Counted from the stretch's first letter, positions 7,630 to 17,185 are shown. The stretch is 48,751 nt of DNA from a virus (IMGVR_UViG_3300048597_000116:1-48751), one strand, 5' to 3'. The notes: generated by a model from the sequence alone, not told the origin. Program-made: numbers and translations.

Positions 7630-8364
7630 TTAACCTAAATAATTAAAAAGTCCCTCGGAAAAACATAAGAAAAGAACCGCCGTATACGCGTAGGCAGTGA
7701 CCCATTCCCATTGCAAGATACCACCATCGGTCTCAGCATCCGCAAGGAAAAACCTCATTTTCAAATGCCCACGATCGCCTAGCACTGCATCTCCAGCTTT
7801 TCCGATGGATCCGGCCACTGGCGTGGTTGCATCAACCTCGGTTCCAGCATTGTTTCGGCTCATTGCATCCTGATGCAAAGTAAAAGCCGTTGCCTCATTG
7901 CGTCCATCGCCGGAAGCCGCGCCGCCGTTATCGCCATATATCCGAACTTGCCCGGTGCCAATCCGTGATGGATTGAATTGGTTGACCGTGGAAACTTGCC
8001 AATCCATATCGATGTGGAGCCCGTTGCCCAATCCATCGCCGTTATTTGCAACCGAGCTTGCCGATGAATCGCCCATGTTTAAAAGCTTGGCAATGTCGGC
8101 TGCAGCGGAGTTAGCTCCACCATAGGTAAAGCCAGTTCCCGATCCAAATTGAGCAACGTATGTGCGAACCTGGCTGATATTATCCACTACCGCATCGTGG
8201 GAAATGTAGATTTCTTGGGCACCAGTGTTGCCTGGTTGTGAAGTGATTGGCGCATATTGCGAATTAATTACATTACCTAAATCAAGTCCGGTTCCGCCAC
8301 CAGCCAAAGCATCAGCAAGTGCAGATCCGGTTAGGGTCTCAGATATCGTTAAAAGAACCGCCAT
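7630..8364 (-). CDS. Putative virion protein
   Basis: 244 residues, rich in Gly, Ala, Asn and Ser, with beta-structure cadence and no cysteines before the last 20 residues. It opens MAVLLTISETLTGSALADALAGG, a pattern reminiscent of structural proteins that list numerical virion or domain properties. The last 20 residues are hydrophobic (AYAYTAVLFLCFSEGLFNYLG), which could be a membrane-interacting or trimer-core tail. It lies between the tail hub gene and the Trp-rich hypothetical gene. Likely an exposed distal-tail protein; no family is certain. Confidence 0.55.
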   Translation of the reverse strand: MAVLLTISETLTGSALADALAGGGTGLDLGNVINSQYAPITSQPGNTGAQEIYISHDAVVDNISQVRTYVAQFGSGTGFTYGGANSAAADIAKLLNMGDSSASSVANNGDGLGNGLHIDMDWQVSTVNQFNPSRIGTGQVRIYGDNGGAASGDGRNEATAFTLHQDAMSRNNAGTEVDATTPVAGSIGKAGDAVLGDRGHLKMRFFLADAETDGGILQWEWVTAYAYTAVLFLCFSEGLFNYLG

Positions 8365-8367
8365 TGA

Positions 8368-10323
8368 TTACTCCTTTGTTATCGTCGATGATTGGCCGCC
8401 GGTGATTCCCGCATAGCCTGGATTCCAAGATTCAAAAGGCACCATTTGAAAAGACCATATTTTGATAGGAAGCTTGAGACCCTCAGGATTATATCCTATC
8501 TCACGGATCATTGCGGGAACCGCCGTCATTTGGACCGATGCTATGTCTATATTGAGGGCCACAAAGTTTCCGATATCAAGCAAGAGAGCCCGCCAGGTCA
8601 AGTTGAGTTCAAAGATTTCTATGATTGCTGATGCCAATCGTAGCACCTCGATCAACTGATACTCAACCTGAGCCTCGACATACATATTGGGAAAAACGAT
8701 TTTCTTAGATATGGCTTGCCCGGTTTGAGTAATGGATGCCTGGTTGCGATAGATCCCGGTTGCTCTTGCGTTTTCGTTGATGATTGGCAGATAGGCAAAA
8801 ACCGCCTGAGCCCGGTTGAAGTTGTTCCGATCATCGATATTGGTTCGAAGGCTATCCTTTTCAATATCCCAATTCTTGACGGTATAGGCTGGCGTCGCAT
8901 CCCAGTCCTCAAAGTGAAGGGCGTTGATCTTGAGCTTCAGGTTGCGGTCAATGAATGCCTCGAGGCGGATCTGCTCAAAGAGCGAGAGGACATAGGCTAG
9001 GGTTCCATTTTGCTCGGCAACCCATATCCGGGTATATATCCCGGCTATATTGCTTTGAGCCGGGGTATTTTTTGCTTGATAAGTTGCCCAACTTGCGTCA
9101 AAATCCGCGTCCACTAATCCGCCAAACGTCTTTAAAAGATCCTTGGCTTGTGCCACGGGATTACTCTCAAAGCCTGAGAGGTCCTTTCCTTGAACCTGGC
9201 AATAGAACTCATCCGCCATATCATATTCATAGGCAACGGTTCCACCGGCTCCATCGTCCACCCATAGACCGGTCTGCTTGACCGAGAAATAGTTAAGCGT
9301 TCCGCCCGGACCGACAAGTTCACTGGATGGCACCGGACTAAAGACTTCACCACGTTTTAAATACACTCCGTTGCTATTAAAGGATGTATTGGCGTTGTCT
9401 GAGACGATAAGGCTAACGTCACGCCTCGAGCTTGATGGATCGGGGAAAAACTGGTGGACCCCAGATTGAGGTCCACCAGAGGAGATGGACACCCCCCCCA
9501 TGGTTAATGATAGCTCGAAATTATCTTGCGAGGCATTGACAACGTAATAGGTGGTCGCTGGCGCAAAGGGAGCGGGCAATGATCCGCTAGTGTCTAGCTG
9601 GATCTTATCATCATCGTCGAGGCCATGTGCGGTGGTATTCAGGTTTGCGCCGCTGATCACCACGACCTTTTCCTTAAAGTTGACCATCGGATCCGAGCCA
9701 TTGACAACTATGGCCGGAACCGCCGCCGGATAGGGATCAAGCTCGACCGTCCAATCCCCATAAATATAGGGGATAATTTTGCCTAGGTTCTTTTGCTCGC
9801 ATTTGGGATAGACCGTGGATGTTATCGCGGTATTAGGAAACTTGGCATTGACGCGATCAAAGTTATCCCGGCTCACGACCACTATACTTTTGACGGTCCT
9901 CTTGAATCCGCCAACTGATGTAACGGTTCCCTTAAAGATCGTGGTGTAGGTCGAGGCTTGCTCGGCAAGGCCAACCTTGACCACAACTTGGCGTCCGACC
10001 CATCCACCATAATCCGCGCCTGATGGCAGGAAATTATTAAACCGCTCATCCACATTGGAAAGCTCAAGGGTTAACGTGGAAAATTGAAGCTCATTGGAAA
10101 GCCATTCCCCAACGGTTCGGTTGATCGTGGGAAAAACCAAGAGGGCCTCATAAAACCGTCCGCCAACGTACTTGTTTCGGTCGCTGGCATAGATGGTCCC
10201 AATCGGCGTGTCGATCTCGCATATCATTTCAAGTCGGCATTCGAGGTTATCATGGCAAGCATCGAGCAACGCCTGGTTCAAAACCGTTGCGGTTAGATAT
10301 GGTCGGCGGTCGGAACTACTCAT
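8368..10323 (-). CDS. Tail hub / tip protein (minor tail protein)
   Basis: 651 residues. The N-terminal 170 residues (ICEIDTPIGTIYASDRNKYVGGRFYEALL ordered as short beta strands, then FSTLTLELSNVDERF and VVKVGLAEQASTYTTIFKGTVTS) resemble the domain of phage tail-hub proteins that describe surface and flux ribbons around the tail tube end. A beta module around residues 215-290 looks inserted. The stop overlaps nothing; the start overlaps the stop of the repeat protein by 4 bases. Following tape measure and the repeat protein in gene order fits a hub or baseplate-like role. A G8 run plus strong hairpin lies within (see 9451..9489). Confidence 0.65.
   Translation of the reverse strand: MSSSDRRPYLTATVLNQALLDACHDNLECRLEMICEIDTPIGTIYASDRNKYVGGRFYEALLVFPTINRTVGEWLSNELQFSTLTLELSNVDERFNNFLPSGADYGGWVGRQVVVKVGLAEQASTYTTIFKGTVTSVGGFKRTVKSIVVVSRDNFDRVNAKFPNTAITSTVYPKCEQKNLGKIIPYIYGDWTVELDPYPAAVPAIVVNGSDPMVNFKEKVVVISGANLNTTAHGLDDDDKIQLDTSGSLPAPFAPATTYYVVNASQDNFELSLTMGGVSISSGGPQSGVHQFFPDPSSSRRDVSLIVSDNANTSFNSNGVYLKRGEVFSPVPSSELVGPGGTLNYFSVKQTGLWVDDGAGGTVAYEYDMADEFYCQVQGKDLSGFESNPVAQAKDLLKTFGGLVDADFDASWATYQAKNTPAQSNIAGIYTRIWVAEQNGTLAYVLSLFEQIRLEAFIDRNLKLKINALHFEDWDATPAYTVKNWDIEKDSLRTNIDDRNNFNRAQAVFAYLPIINENARATGIYRNQASITQTGQAISKKIVFPNMYVEAQVEYQLIEVLRLASAIIEIFELNLTWRALLLDIGNFVALNIDIASVQMTAVPAMIREIGYNPEGLKLPIKIWSFQMVPFESWNPGYAGITGGQSSTITKE
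9451..9489 (-). other. G-run followed by perfect 10-bp hairpin inside the hub gene
   Basis: On the minus strand, eight G (9482-9489) are followed 3' by a hairpin with 10 perfectly paired bases (arms 9451-9460 and 9470-9479, 9-base loop). In the zero frame the run reads ATG GGG GGG, so a G GGG GGG slippery heptamer exists. A -1 shift would end after about 25 codons. It may be a chance arrangement of Gly and Val codons. Confidence 0.35.
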
Positions 10324-11879
10324 AGGCTTTCATCCACATCAACTTTGAGGCTCACGATATCAGCCGCTCGACCTCGGTTTTCATGCTCTTCTTCGGGGAT
10401 ATCAACCAGCTTTCCAAAAACCGCGAACCGGCCAGGATCTTGAGGGTCTGGAACCCAAAGGCATTTGAGAGAGGTCCTCGCGGTTTCAAACACGTTCACA
10501 AGGTTTGCAAAATTGCCCTTGCCATAATCGAGTGAGTTAAAGGAAAGGGATATAGCTCTTTTTATGGCTCTATCATTTGCCACGCTCGTGAACCCTTCCG
10601 TCGAAATTTTATCAGAAAAATGTTTAGTCCTGCGCCGGATCTGATCCACGATATCCTCACCTTGGAAAATGATAGAGGATCCAAAGATGATCGTCCCGAC
10701 TTGAAGGAATCCAGCCGGGTTAGTGGTGTCCGCAATGGAAAGCCGCCAGTAGCGATATTGCTCGGTGGGCAAAGTTGGCGCGATGTAATAGCTATTAATT
10801 GCCGTGGCGGGGATTGGTATCAAGATTCCGATCGTTGCAAAGGTATCCGAGTTGGATCCTTCAAGAGTGACCACCGCACTAGAGGTCCAGTTATGATTGA
10901 GGATTGCAATCGTGTCCGGAGCGGTTCCTTGAGTGATCTCGGTATCGCATGAAAGCGTGGCATTGAGCGCGTTATTTGAACGCCATACCTGCTCGACAAT
11001 ATCCGTGTTTACATTATTAGGGGAAAAATCTCCGGCTAATGTCGAGTTTGAAATCCAGTTAAGCCCTTGCCCTTTGCCTTGACCCCAAGCGTTATTTCCC
11101 GCACCTGCGGTTCCGCGAGATGGGAAATCACAAAGGATCCGAATTTTTTTGGTGTTATAAAGCACAAAACGAACTTGCATCCCCATGGGGAACGCAATGA
11201 TCCGCTGAACCTGGGCGGCTAGGTTCTTAACCGCATTGATGGTCCGCTCAACCTGAGCACCGACCACTTTGGTATCATTGATTTGCCGTTCGACTTGAGA
11301 GCCTAAATAAAATTTTTCTCCGATGGTCCGATTGACTTGGAAACCTGTATGGGCGCAAACCTCAGCCACAAGATATGGTCCCGAAAGGTATGGCGTGGCG
11401 AGGTATCCAAGATCAGGGCAATAGACGATGGCAATATAATTCGATCGGCGGATTTCCATGGCCATATCAAAAGCCGCGTCCACGATATCTCGCTCGACCT
11501 GAGAGCCCAATGGAAACCGCCGTGAGATGGTCCTTTCGACCTGAAAGGCTTGGGCATCGTCCGTGAAAATCGTACGGTCGATCTCCGAGGCTAGGCTCGG
11601 GAGCTCATCCACGGATCTTAGAACCTCAGATCCCAAGAAACCATAATCATTTATGGTCCGTTCAACTTGGGATCCCAAATCGAAATTGGTAACCACGGTT
11701 CGATCAATTTGGGTTCCCAAATCGTTTTGAGTTTGGATACCTAAGTTGACTTGCGATCCAATTGCAGATTCCGCAGTAATTACGCGGTTAACCTGCATCC
11801 CCATTTGCTCGAATACGATGCCGCTCAGATATGGATCCGATAAATAGTTTCTTGATAGGTAACCATATTCAAGCGTCAT
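10320..11879 (-). CDS. Tail-tip protein with two blocks of ~14-residue QVxRxI repeats
   Basis: 519 residues. The first ~245 are built from a repeating unit of about 14 residues with the core L-G-S-Q-V-E-R-T-I, at least 13 copies. There are two blocks, each opened by a Tyr-Leu motif: YLSRNYLSDPYLSG near residue 8, then about nine units; YLATPYLSGPYL near residue 164, then about five. So the whole arrangement is duplicated. The remaining half (from about 250) is a beta-sandwich-like domain with IDIVEQVWRSNNALNATLS and WRLSIADTTNPAGFLQVG. Gene order after tape measure suggests a distal tail or tip subunit. No named family is recognised. Confidence 0.65.
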   Translation of the reverse strand: MTLEYGYLSRNYLSDPYLSGIVFEQMGMQVNRVITAESAIGSQVNLGIQTQNDLGTQIDRTVVTNFDLGSQVERTINDYGFLGSEVLRSVDELPSLASEIDRTIFTDDAQAFQVERTISRRFPLGSQVERDIVDAAFDMAMEIRRSNYIAIVYCPDLGYLATPYLSGPYLVAEVCAHTGFQVNRTIGEKFYLGSQVERQINDTKVVGAQVERTINAVKNLAAQVQRIIAFPMGMQVRFVLYNTKKIRILCDFPSRGTAGAGNNAWGQGKGQGLNWISNSTLAGDFSPNNVNTDIVEQVWRSNNALNATLSCDTEITQGTAPDTIAILNHNWTSSAVVTLEGSNSDTFATIGILIPIPATAINSYYIAPTLPTEQYRYWRLSIADTTNPAGFLQVGTIIFGSSIIFQGEDIVDQIRRRTKHFSDKISTEGFTSVANDRAIKRAISLSFNSLDYGKGNFANLVNVFETARTSLKCLWVPDPQDPGRFAVFGKLVDIPEEEHENRGRAADIVSLKVDVDESL

Positions 11880-14800
11880 ACGTTTCTAACTCCAGAGGCA
11901 TAGACCACGGTTTGACCATCCGCCGAGGCTCTTTTGATTTGCTCTTTAACCACGGGATAAATCTTGTTTCTAATAAAGTTTTCATCGATCGGTTGGGTCG
12001 TGGTGATGTTTAGGGTTACAGTTTGATTGATCGTTTGCGAACCCGTGGATTGGCCACGGTTGATTGCATCGAGAGTTGGGGTTCCGATGGATTGCGCAGC
12101 TTGGCGATTGATCACATACTCGCCGGGTTTCAGCATAGCCGGAACTTCACCGCCCTCGTGAAATTTATTTGATTTGAAAATTTCCATTATCGCTTCAGAC
12201 ACCTTGCCAAAGACACTTTCCCAAAGTTTGGCTGGGTCCACAAGATCCTTAACGCCATCGACGACGACACCGACCGTATCAGACGCAGTTTGAGCAGCCG
12301 CTCCAACCGGATCAGCGATAGTTGCGCGTCCCTTATCCACGACCTGTTTTGCATATCCGCCGAATCCATATCCTGGTAACTCCCCTTTGATGATCTGGTT
12401 GATCAGCTTGGCAATCACTGGATCCTTCATTGCGGATTTTGGAATGATCGCCTCGCCAGGGCTCAAGAGAGCAAGGATCTTGTCGTTCATCTTGGAATCG
12501 CCATCGGTGATCGATTGGCCAGGGACCATGCCGCCGCTTGCGAACGACATAAAAGGCAAATCGATACCGAGAGCCTTTTCCACGGTCCCTTTATTTCCAA
12601 AGGCACCGGTATCAACCTTGAATATTTTTTCAAATATGGCAATTGGGTTAAGCGCGTTAAAAGCACCCGCAAGCAAATCCTTTAAGCCACTCAATCCATT
12701 TTTCAAACCTTCCCAAATTTTCCCACCAATATCAGCAAAAAAATTACCAGCAGCAGAAAAAGCGTTTTTAAGTCCATCGAATATTTTCCCACCGATTTCT
12801 AGGTAAACCCCGACAAGTCGTTGAAAGGCATCAACCACCGCACCAAACACGGATAAGATGCCATCAAATGCAACTTTGGCAACGTTAAATACGCCACTAA
12901 AAACGTTTGCCACGCCCTCTAGATAAACCTTGGCGGTATTGAATACGCTTGAAAAAACCGAGGTGATGCTATTAAAAATAGTTTGCGCTACATTCCAAAC
13001 CGCTTGGAAAGCCTCAACCACATGATCAAAGATGGCACCGCCGATTTTAAAAACCGCGTCAAGGATACTTATCTTGCCTGCAAAAAGATCCATCAAGGTT
13101 TGCCAAATGGTTTGGATCGTTCCCCAAAGGGATTGGAATATGCTCATCATTGCTCCCCAAACCGCTTGGAAAACATCAATGACCGCTTGAAACGCAACCA
13201 AAACCGTGTCCCATACGGATTTTAAAACCTTGATCACGGCATCAAAAGCGATTAGGACCACATCCCATATGGCTTTGAGATAGTTGATCACGGCTTTAAA
13301 GACCACCATAACCACATCCCAAGCCGCTTTTAAAACCACCATAAGCCCATTCCACACGGATTTTAAGACTTCCATAAGGCCATTCCAAATGGTCTGTAAT
13401 ACGGTAAAGAATGGCTTGATGATATTTTCGTATACCATTCGCCATACCATGAGGATTCCATCAATCATCGGTTGAATGATATGGTCCATCACCCATTGCC
13501 AAGCCGCTTTAAGCCCTTTGAAAAAATCCGCGCCGGTCTTATCCAATTTATCAAGCGCATCTTTTCCGGCGTCGGTAACTTTTTTCCCTAGGTCCTTGGC
13601 GGTTTCCGCGCCCTTGGCCGCATCCGTGAGATCCATCACGGCAAAAAGTTTCGATGCCTCACCAGTCAATGTCTTTGCGGCTTGCCTCATGCCTAGAGCG
13701 AGAGCCTTGGGATCAGGCACCAAAGCCTTGGCCGCCTCTTTGAAAGGCTTTTTAAAGGCATCCCTGAGCGCACCAAGAGCCTCTTTGATCCCATTGATAA
13801 GTCCCATGACGATTGCCTTGGGAACCTCGATGGCCATGGCCTTAGCCAAGGCAATTGCAATTTGAGGTCCTTTGGTGATGAGGGCCTTGGCCAAATCGAT
13901 GGCAATCCGTGGCAAGGCAGGGATGATGGCCGATATTAATTTTTCCACCAATTCAGGAAATTTCTCAGCCAGTCCCAAAATCATGTCGGGCAATTTTGCA
14001 AAAAGGTTTCCAAAAACCTCGGGCAATTTGTCGAAAAATGAAATCAAGATCTCAGGCAATTTTGCGAGCATCTCGAAAACCCGTGGAATGAATTTTTCCA
14101 CAAGCCCTAAGATGGCATCGCTGAGCTTAGAAAAGCCCTCGATAATTTTTAGAGGCAACTCGGTGAGGGATAAAAAGATCCCGCTGATTTTGTCTAGCAT
14201 CTGAGGGATGAAATCGATGAGCCCTTGGATCGCATCGGCAAAGGCACCCGCGCCCGCTAGCATCCCTGAAATTGGCCCTTGAAAGGCTTGAGCAACGCTA
14301 GCACCTAGATTACCACCCGCCATCTGAGCCGCTTCAAAATCCGCGTTTGGCGCTCTCTCAGCGGCCATCTTGGATTTCATCTCAAGAAGCGCCTCTTGGC
14401 TATCGAGTTGAGCGAGAGCCTCTTTATTAATTTCCTTATCAAGGGCAAGTTCCTCGCGCCGTTTGGCAATAGCATCTAGCCCGGCTTGTTTTTCCATCTG
14501 GATGCGATCCATGGTGGTCGCGTTCATATCCATGATTTGGTTGGCAAGCTCTTTGGTTTTATTTATTTCCTCGGTTAGGTTCTTTTTCTTGATCTCGCTG
14601 GCTTGCTTGGCCGCGATTGCGTTGCTCACCTCAACGGCTTTTTTTAGTTGCTCGATTTGGATCGGTCTTAGGGCTCGCTCTTTGGCAAGCTTTTGCTCAA
14701 GGAGACCAAGCTCACGGATCCGCTCTGCGTTATTAATTGCGATCTTTTGGCCCTCAGAAGCGCCGACCTCTGAAAGTTCTTTATTAAGCTTGATCAAGGA

Positions 14801-16315
14801 ATCGGCTAACTCTTGAACGAGTTTCTTGCCTTCCTCTGTCATGCCTTTTATTTTTTTAGGGACATCATTGGTGGCATTCGAAAATTGCTCGACCGACTTC
14901 ATGGTCCCGGAAGCGGCATCCGTGGTCTCATTGAACCCTTTTTTAAATCCGCCAAGAGCAGCGGTTGCTTGATTGAGCCCTTCCAAGATCACGCCGGGAT
15001 CTAGATCTTTTCCAGATTCCACCGCACTGGCGGCCAAAGCATCGGCTTCGCTTTTCAGTTTATCAGCGGCTTTATTAAAGCCCACGGATCTAGCTAGGGT
15101 CTCGCCTAATCCTACGAATCCCGTCCTAACAACCGTTAGTCCCGTGGCCAATGTTTTTGGTAAATTTTTCACGTTGGCAATTAATACATCAAGCGCGGTT
15201 ACCACGGTAAATACTGATACCGCCATCAGCGCAAAGTTTGCGGTTGATGCAACGGTTGCAATCCCGAGCTTGACCATAGCCGCTGCCGTTGATCCAAGCG
15301 TAACTAAGAATGCACCAAAAGCCTGAGCATTCATGGCAAGAGCCAAGCCAGCAATAGCCGCGCCGAGCTTAAGGGAAAATTTAAATAGGTTTTCTATCTG
15401 GACTAACAGCGCGGAAAAATCGATAGCTTTGAATGCCTCGATCAATCCGTTGATGGTTGCTCTAATATAAACCAATGTGGTTTGAGCCGGGGTCCTTATT
15501 TGCTCAATGCCTTCTCTTATAAGTTTTAAAGTTGATAATAAAACATTGCCGCTCGATTCTATGTTTAAGCCAATGCTTAATATTTTCCCAATATCTTTTC
15601 CTATATTCCCTAGCTCTTTAAAAGCCTGGATCATCCTGCCTGCAAAAGTCTCGGCCTCACCTTTTCCCATTCCCTTAAGTTTTTCACTTAAAACATCGAC
15701 ACCTTTTCCGGCTTCGAGTTCCTCTTTGGTGAGACCTTGCAAAAGAATCGATAGATCGCCAACGGCTTTTCCGTTGCCCTTTAAAGTTCCGACTAAAGCT
15801 TGAAACGCTGAATCAACTGACCCTCCAGTAGTCGCGGCCATATCGATTGCGGTTTCTATCATCTGGTCGATTTGTGCGGTGGTGAGTTCTAGGCTGGTTC
15901 CCATTTTTGCTAGGGATAAAACCAAATCACCATCAACGGTGGTATTTTGCTCTAGCTGATCCGCCAAATCTTGAAAGTGCTTGACGGTTCCATTTACGTC
16001 CCTAGAACCCATAATTTGAAGGGTTTTGCCTAGGCGGGTAACCCCGTCTTGACTGGCTTGGAAATCTTTAACCATGCCTAATACAGGACCCACTAAAAGA
16101 CGGATTCCTTTTTGAGCAAGCTCAAGAGCCTGGTTCATTTTGACCGCTGCGGCACCGAATCCGGTGAGGGCCTTTGATGATTTGGCGGATGATTTTTCAA
16201 CCGATGCCACGGACTGATTCACTTCCGCTATGGTCGATGAGATCAGCGATAGAGCTTTAACGGCTTCACTTGTGTCGACCTGGATTTTTATCAGCATGTC
16301 TTCGGTTACTGCCAT
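11876..16315 (-). CDS. Tape measure protein
   Basis: 1,479 residues, which sets tail length; at about 0.15 nm per residue the tail would be some 220 nm. The N-terminus (VDTSEAVKALSLISSTIAE) is the usual coiled-coil start. The middle has a coiled-coil KEL/EKK-rich part. Further on is a hydrophobic segment with Trp every 11 or 18 residues (IWNGLMEVLKSVW and kin). The C-terminus carries the familiar FASGGMVPGQ, LLSPGEAIIPKSA and HEGGEVPAMLKPGEYVINR elements. The start is the ATG preceded by GGAGG, 15 bases after the longer frame's ATG. It overlaps the chaperone GT frame by 50 bases and the next gene by 4. Confidence 0.95.
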   Translation of the reverse strand: MAVTEDMLIKIQVDTSEAVKALSLISSTIAEVNQSVASVEKSSAKSSKALTGFGAAAVKMNQALELAQKGIRLLVGPVLGMVKDFQASQDGVTRLGKTLQIMGSRDVNGTVKHFQDLADQLEQNTTVDGDLVLSLAKMGTSLELTTAQIDQMIETAIDMAATTGGSVDSAFQALVGTLKGNGKAVGDLSILLQGLTKEELEAGKGVDVLSEKLKGMGKGEAETFAGRMIQAFKELGNIGKDIGKILSIGLNIESSGNVLLSTLKLIREGIEQIRTPAQTTLVYIRATINGLIEAFKAIDFSALLVQIENLFKFSLKLGAAIAGLALAMNAQAFGAFLVTLGSTAAAMVKLGIATVASTANFALMAVSVFTVVTALDVLIANVKNLPKTLATGLTVVRTGFVGLGETLARSVGFNKAADKLKSEADALAASAVESGKDLDPGVILEGLNQATAALGGFKKGFNETTDAASGTMKSVEQFSNATNDVPKKIKGMTEEGKKLVQELADSLIKLNKELSEVGASEGQKIAINNAERIRELGLLEQKLAKERALRPIQIEQLKKAVEVSNAIAAKQASEIKKKNLTEEINKTKELANQIMDMNATTMDRIQMEKQAGLDAIAKRREELALDKEINKEALAQLDSQEALLEMKSKMAAERAPNADFEAAQMAGGNLGASVAQAFQGPISGMLAGAGAFADAIQGLIDFIPQMLDKISGIFLSLTELPLKIIEGFSKLSDAILGLVEKFIPRVFEMLAKLPEILISFFDKLPEVFGNLFAKLPDMILGLAEKFPELVEKLISAIIPALPRIAIDLAKALITKGPQIAIALAKAMAIEVPKAIVMGLINGIKEALGALRDAFKKPFKEAAKALVPDPKALALGMRQAAKTLTGEASKLFAVMDLTDAAKGAETAKDLGKKVTDAGKDALDKLDKTGADFFKGLKAAWQWVMDHIIQPMIDGILMVWRMVYENIIKPFFTVLQTIWNGLMEVLKSVWNGLMVVLKAAWDVVMVVFKAVINYLKAIWDVVLIAFDAVIKVLKSVWDTVLVAFQAVIDVFQAVWGAMMSIFQSLWGTIQTIWQTLMDLFAGKISILDAVFKIGGAIFDHVVEAFQAVWNVAQTIFNSITSVFSSVFNTAKVYLEGVANVFSGVFNVAKVAFDGILSVFGAVVDAFQRLVGVYLEIGGKIFDGLKNAFSAAGNFFADIGGKIWEGLKNGLSGLKDLLAGAFNALNPIAIFEKIFKVDTGAFGNKGTVEKALGIDLPFMSFASGGMVPGQSITDGDSKMNDKILALLSPGEAIIPKSAMKDPVIAKLINQIIKGELPGYGFGGYAKQVVDKGRATIADPVGAAAQTASDTVGVVVDGVKDLVDPAKLWESVFGKVSEAIMEIFKSNKFHEGGEVPAMLKPGEYVINRQAAQSIGTPTLDAINRGQSTGSQTINQTVTLNITTTQPIDENFIRNKIYPVVKEQIKRASADGQTVVYASGVRNV
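12680..13520 (-). repeat. Trp-periodic repeat segment of the tape measure gene
   Basis: The coding sequence here encodes helices with tryptophan at spacings of 11, 11, 18, 18, 18, 11 and 7 residues (LMEVLKSVWNGLMVVLKAAW and following). At DNA level this gives 33- and 54-base quasi-repeats. The 11/18 periodicity is typical of tape measure proteins packed inside the tail tube. Confidence 0.7.
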
Positions 16316-16721
16316 TATCTTTGCCTCCAAAAATCCTGATCATCCTAGCGTTCCAACGCATCTCCTCGAACCTAGGCGCAAACCAACTCAGATTTTCAAC
16401 CCACCAATCCGGCTGATCGTTAAGTCCACCGGGTTCTAGCATAGCACCTGTAGACGAGGCGATCACCATGAGCCTATACAATTCAATGACCGTCGGGTCC
16501 CAAGTTGCCTTTGCCGGGCAAAATCCATAAAACTCCCCGCCCTTGTTCACATACATTGGCCATGGACCTTTATCTTGCTCAAAGGTAAAGTCCTCGCGAT
16601 CCTCTTGGCATCGTCTTAGTTTCTTGACGTTCACTGGACATGTGGAGCAATCGAAGGACCTTCCTTCATTGCTCAGTTTTTCATGATCAGCAAACGATAA
16701 CTCAAGCAAAGCCGTTAACTT
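16266..16721 (-). CDS. Tail assembly chaperone, frameshifted extension (GT-type T part)
   Basis: The open frame downstream of the chaperone gene lacks an ATG, GTG or good ribosome-binding site near its head; only a TTG at 16709 opens it. It stays open back to the slippery run at 16720-16730, so it is best read as the -1 continuation of the upstream frame. After the slip the sequence runs K-L-T-A-L-L-E-L-S-F-A-D, giving a fusion of about 306 residues. The extension has four cysteines (CSTCPVNVKKLRRC) and a Trp-rich core (PDWWVENLSWFAPR), fitting the T part of G/GT chaperones. Its end overlaps tape measure by 50 bases. Confidence 0.8.
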   Translation of the reverse strand, partial: KLTALLELSFADHEKLSNEGRSFDCSTCPVNVKKLRRCQEDREDFTFEQDKGPWPMYVNKGGEFYGFCPAKATWDPTVIELYRLMVIASSTGAMLEPGGLNDQPDWWVENLSWFAPRFEEMRWNARMIRIFGGKDNGSNRRHADKNPGRHK

Positions 16722-17185
16722 TTTTTTAAATTACCAAGTCCGCTTTCCCGGTCCATCTGGTATTTCCGTGCCCGATACAGATCCGCTGTGATGCCAGCCG
16801 CATCCAAGAGCGCCATCAGATCAGGCATGGCACCGCCCTCGCCATCCCGCCGGAACTTGAGCCATTGATCTTGAGGCAAAGATTGCGGGTTTTTGATATC
16901 CACAAGAGCCGCTTTAACCTCATCGCTGATATGGTTGGTGCCAACGAAAACATCACCATCCGCATAGGTCATTTGCTTGCTTTTGATCTTTTGCGCGAGC
17001 TTATATGGCAATACTTTTCTCAGCACAAAGAACGTGGGCTCCTCGCCTGGCTTGAGCCTTAATAGGCCCTTATCCAGAGTCTTTAGATATTCCTCGTACT
17101 CGTTTTCGGTCATGTCCAAGGCACCATCGCAACTCGCCACAACGTCCAAGGTTCCTTCATTCAGGGCATTCAGTTTTACGGCCAT
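16715..17185 (-). CDS. Tail assembly chaperone (G-type)
   Basis: 156 residues encoded just upstream of the tape measure, the invariant place for siphovirus tail assembly chaperones, which coat the tape measure until the tail tube polymerises. It ends G-N-L-K-K-S-stop on the sequence AAT TTA AAA AAA AGT TAA. The helical body (EYEEYLKTLDKGLLRLKPGEE, then IADLYRARKYQMDRESG ordered as helices) fits this role. The start ATG follows GGAGATAAT. A fraction of ribosomes should slip at the A-rich end to make the longer GT form. Confidence 0.8.
   Translation of the reverse strand: MAVKLNALNEGTLDVVASCDGALDMTENEYEEYLKTLDKGLLRLKPGEEPTFFVLRKVLPYKLAQKIKSKQMTYADGDVFVGTNHISDEVKAALVDIKNPQSLPQDQWLKFRRDGEGGAMPDLMALLDAAGITADLYRARKYQMDRESGLGNLKKS
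16720..16730 (-). other. Programmed -1 frameshift site of the tail chaperone pair
   Basis: The minus strand reads T TTA AAA AAA AG at the end of the G frame. Two overlapping X XXY YYZ heptamers are in frame: T TTA AAA and A AAA AAA. A -1 slip gives perfect P- and A-site re-pairing on the second. The next frame is open with no start codon of its own. A UAA stop follows four bases downstream in the zero frame. Confidence 0.85.

Noticed and set aside
12387-16100. Many plus-strand frames opposite the tape measure gene
   Set aside because: They are shadows of the regular coding sequence; the minus-strand frame has all tape measure marks.
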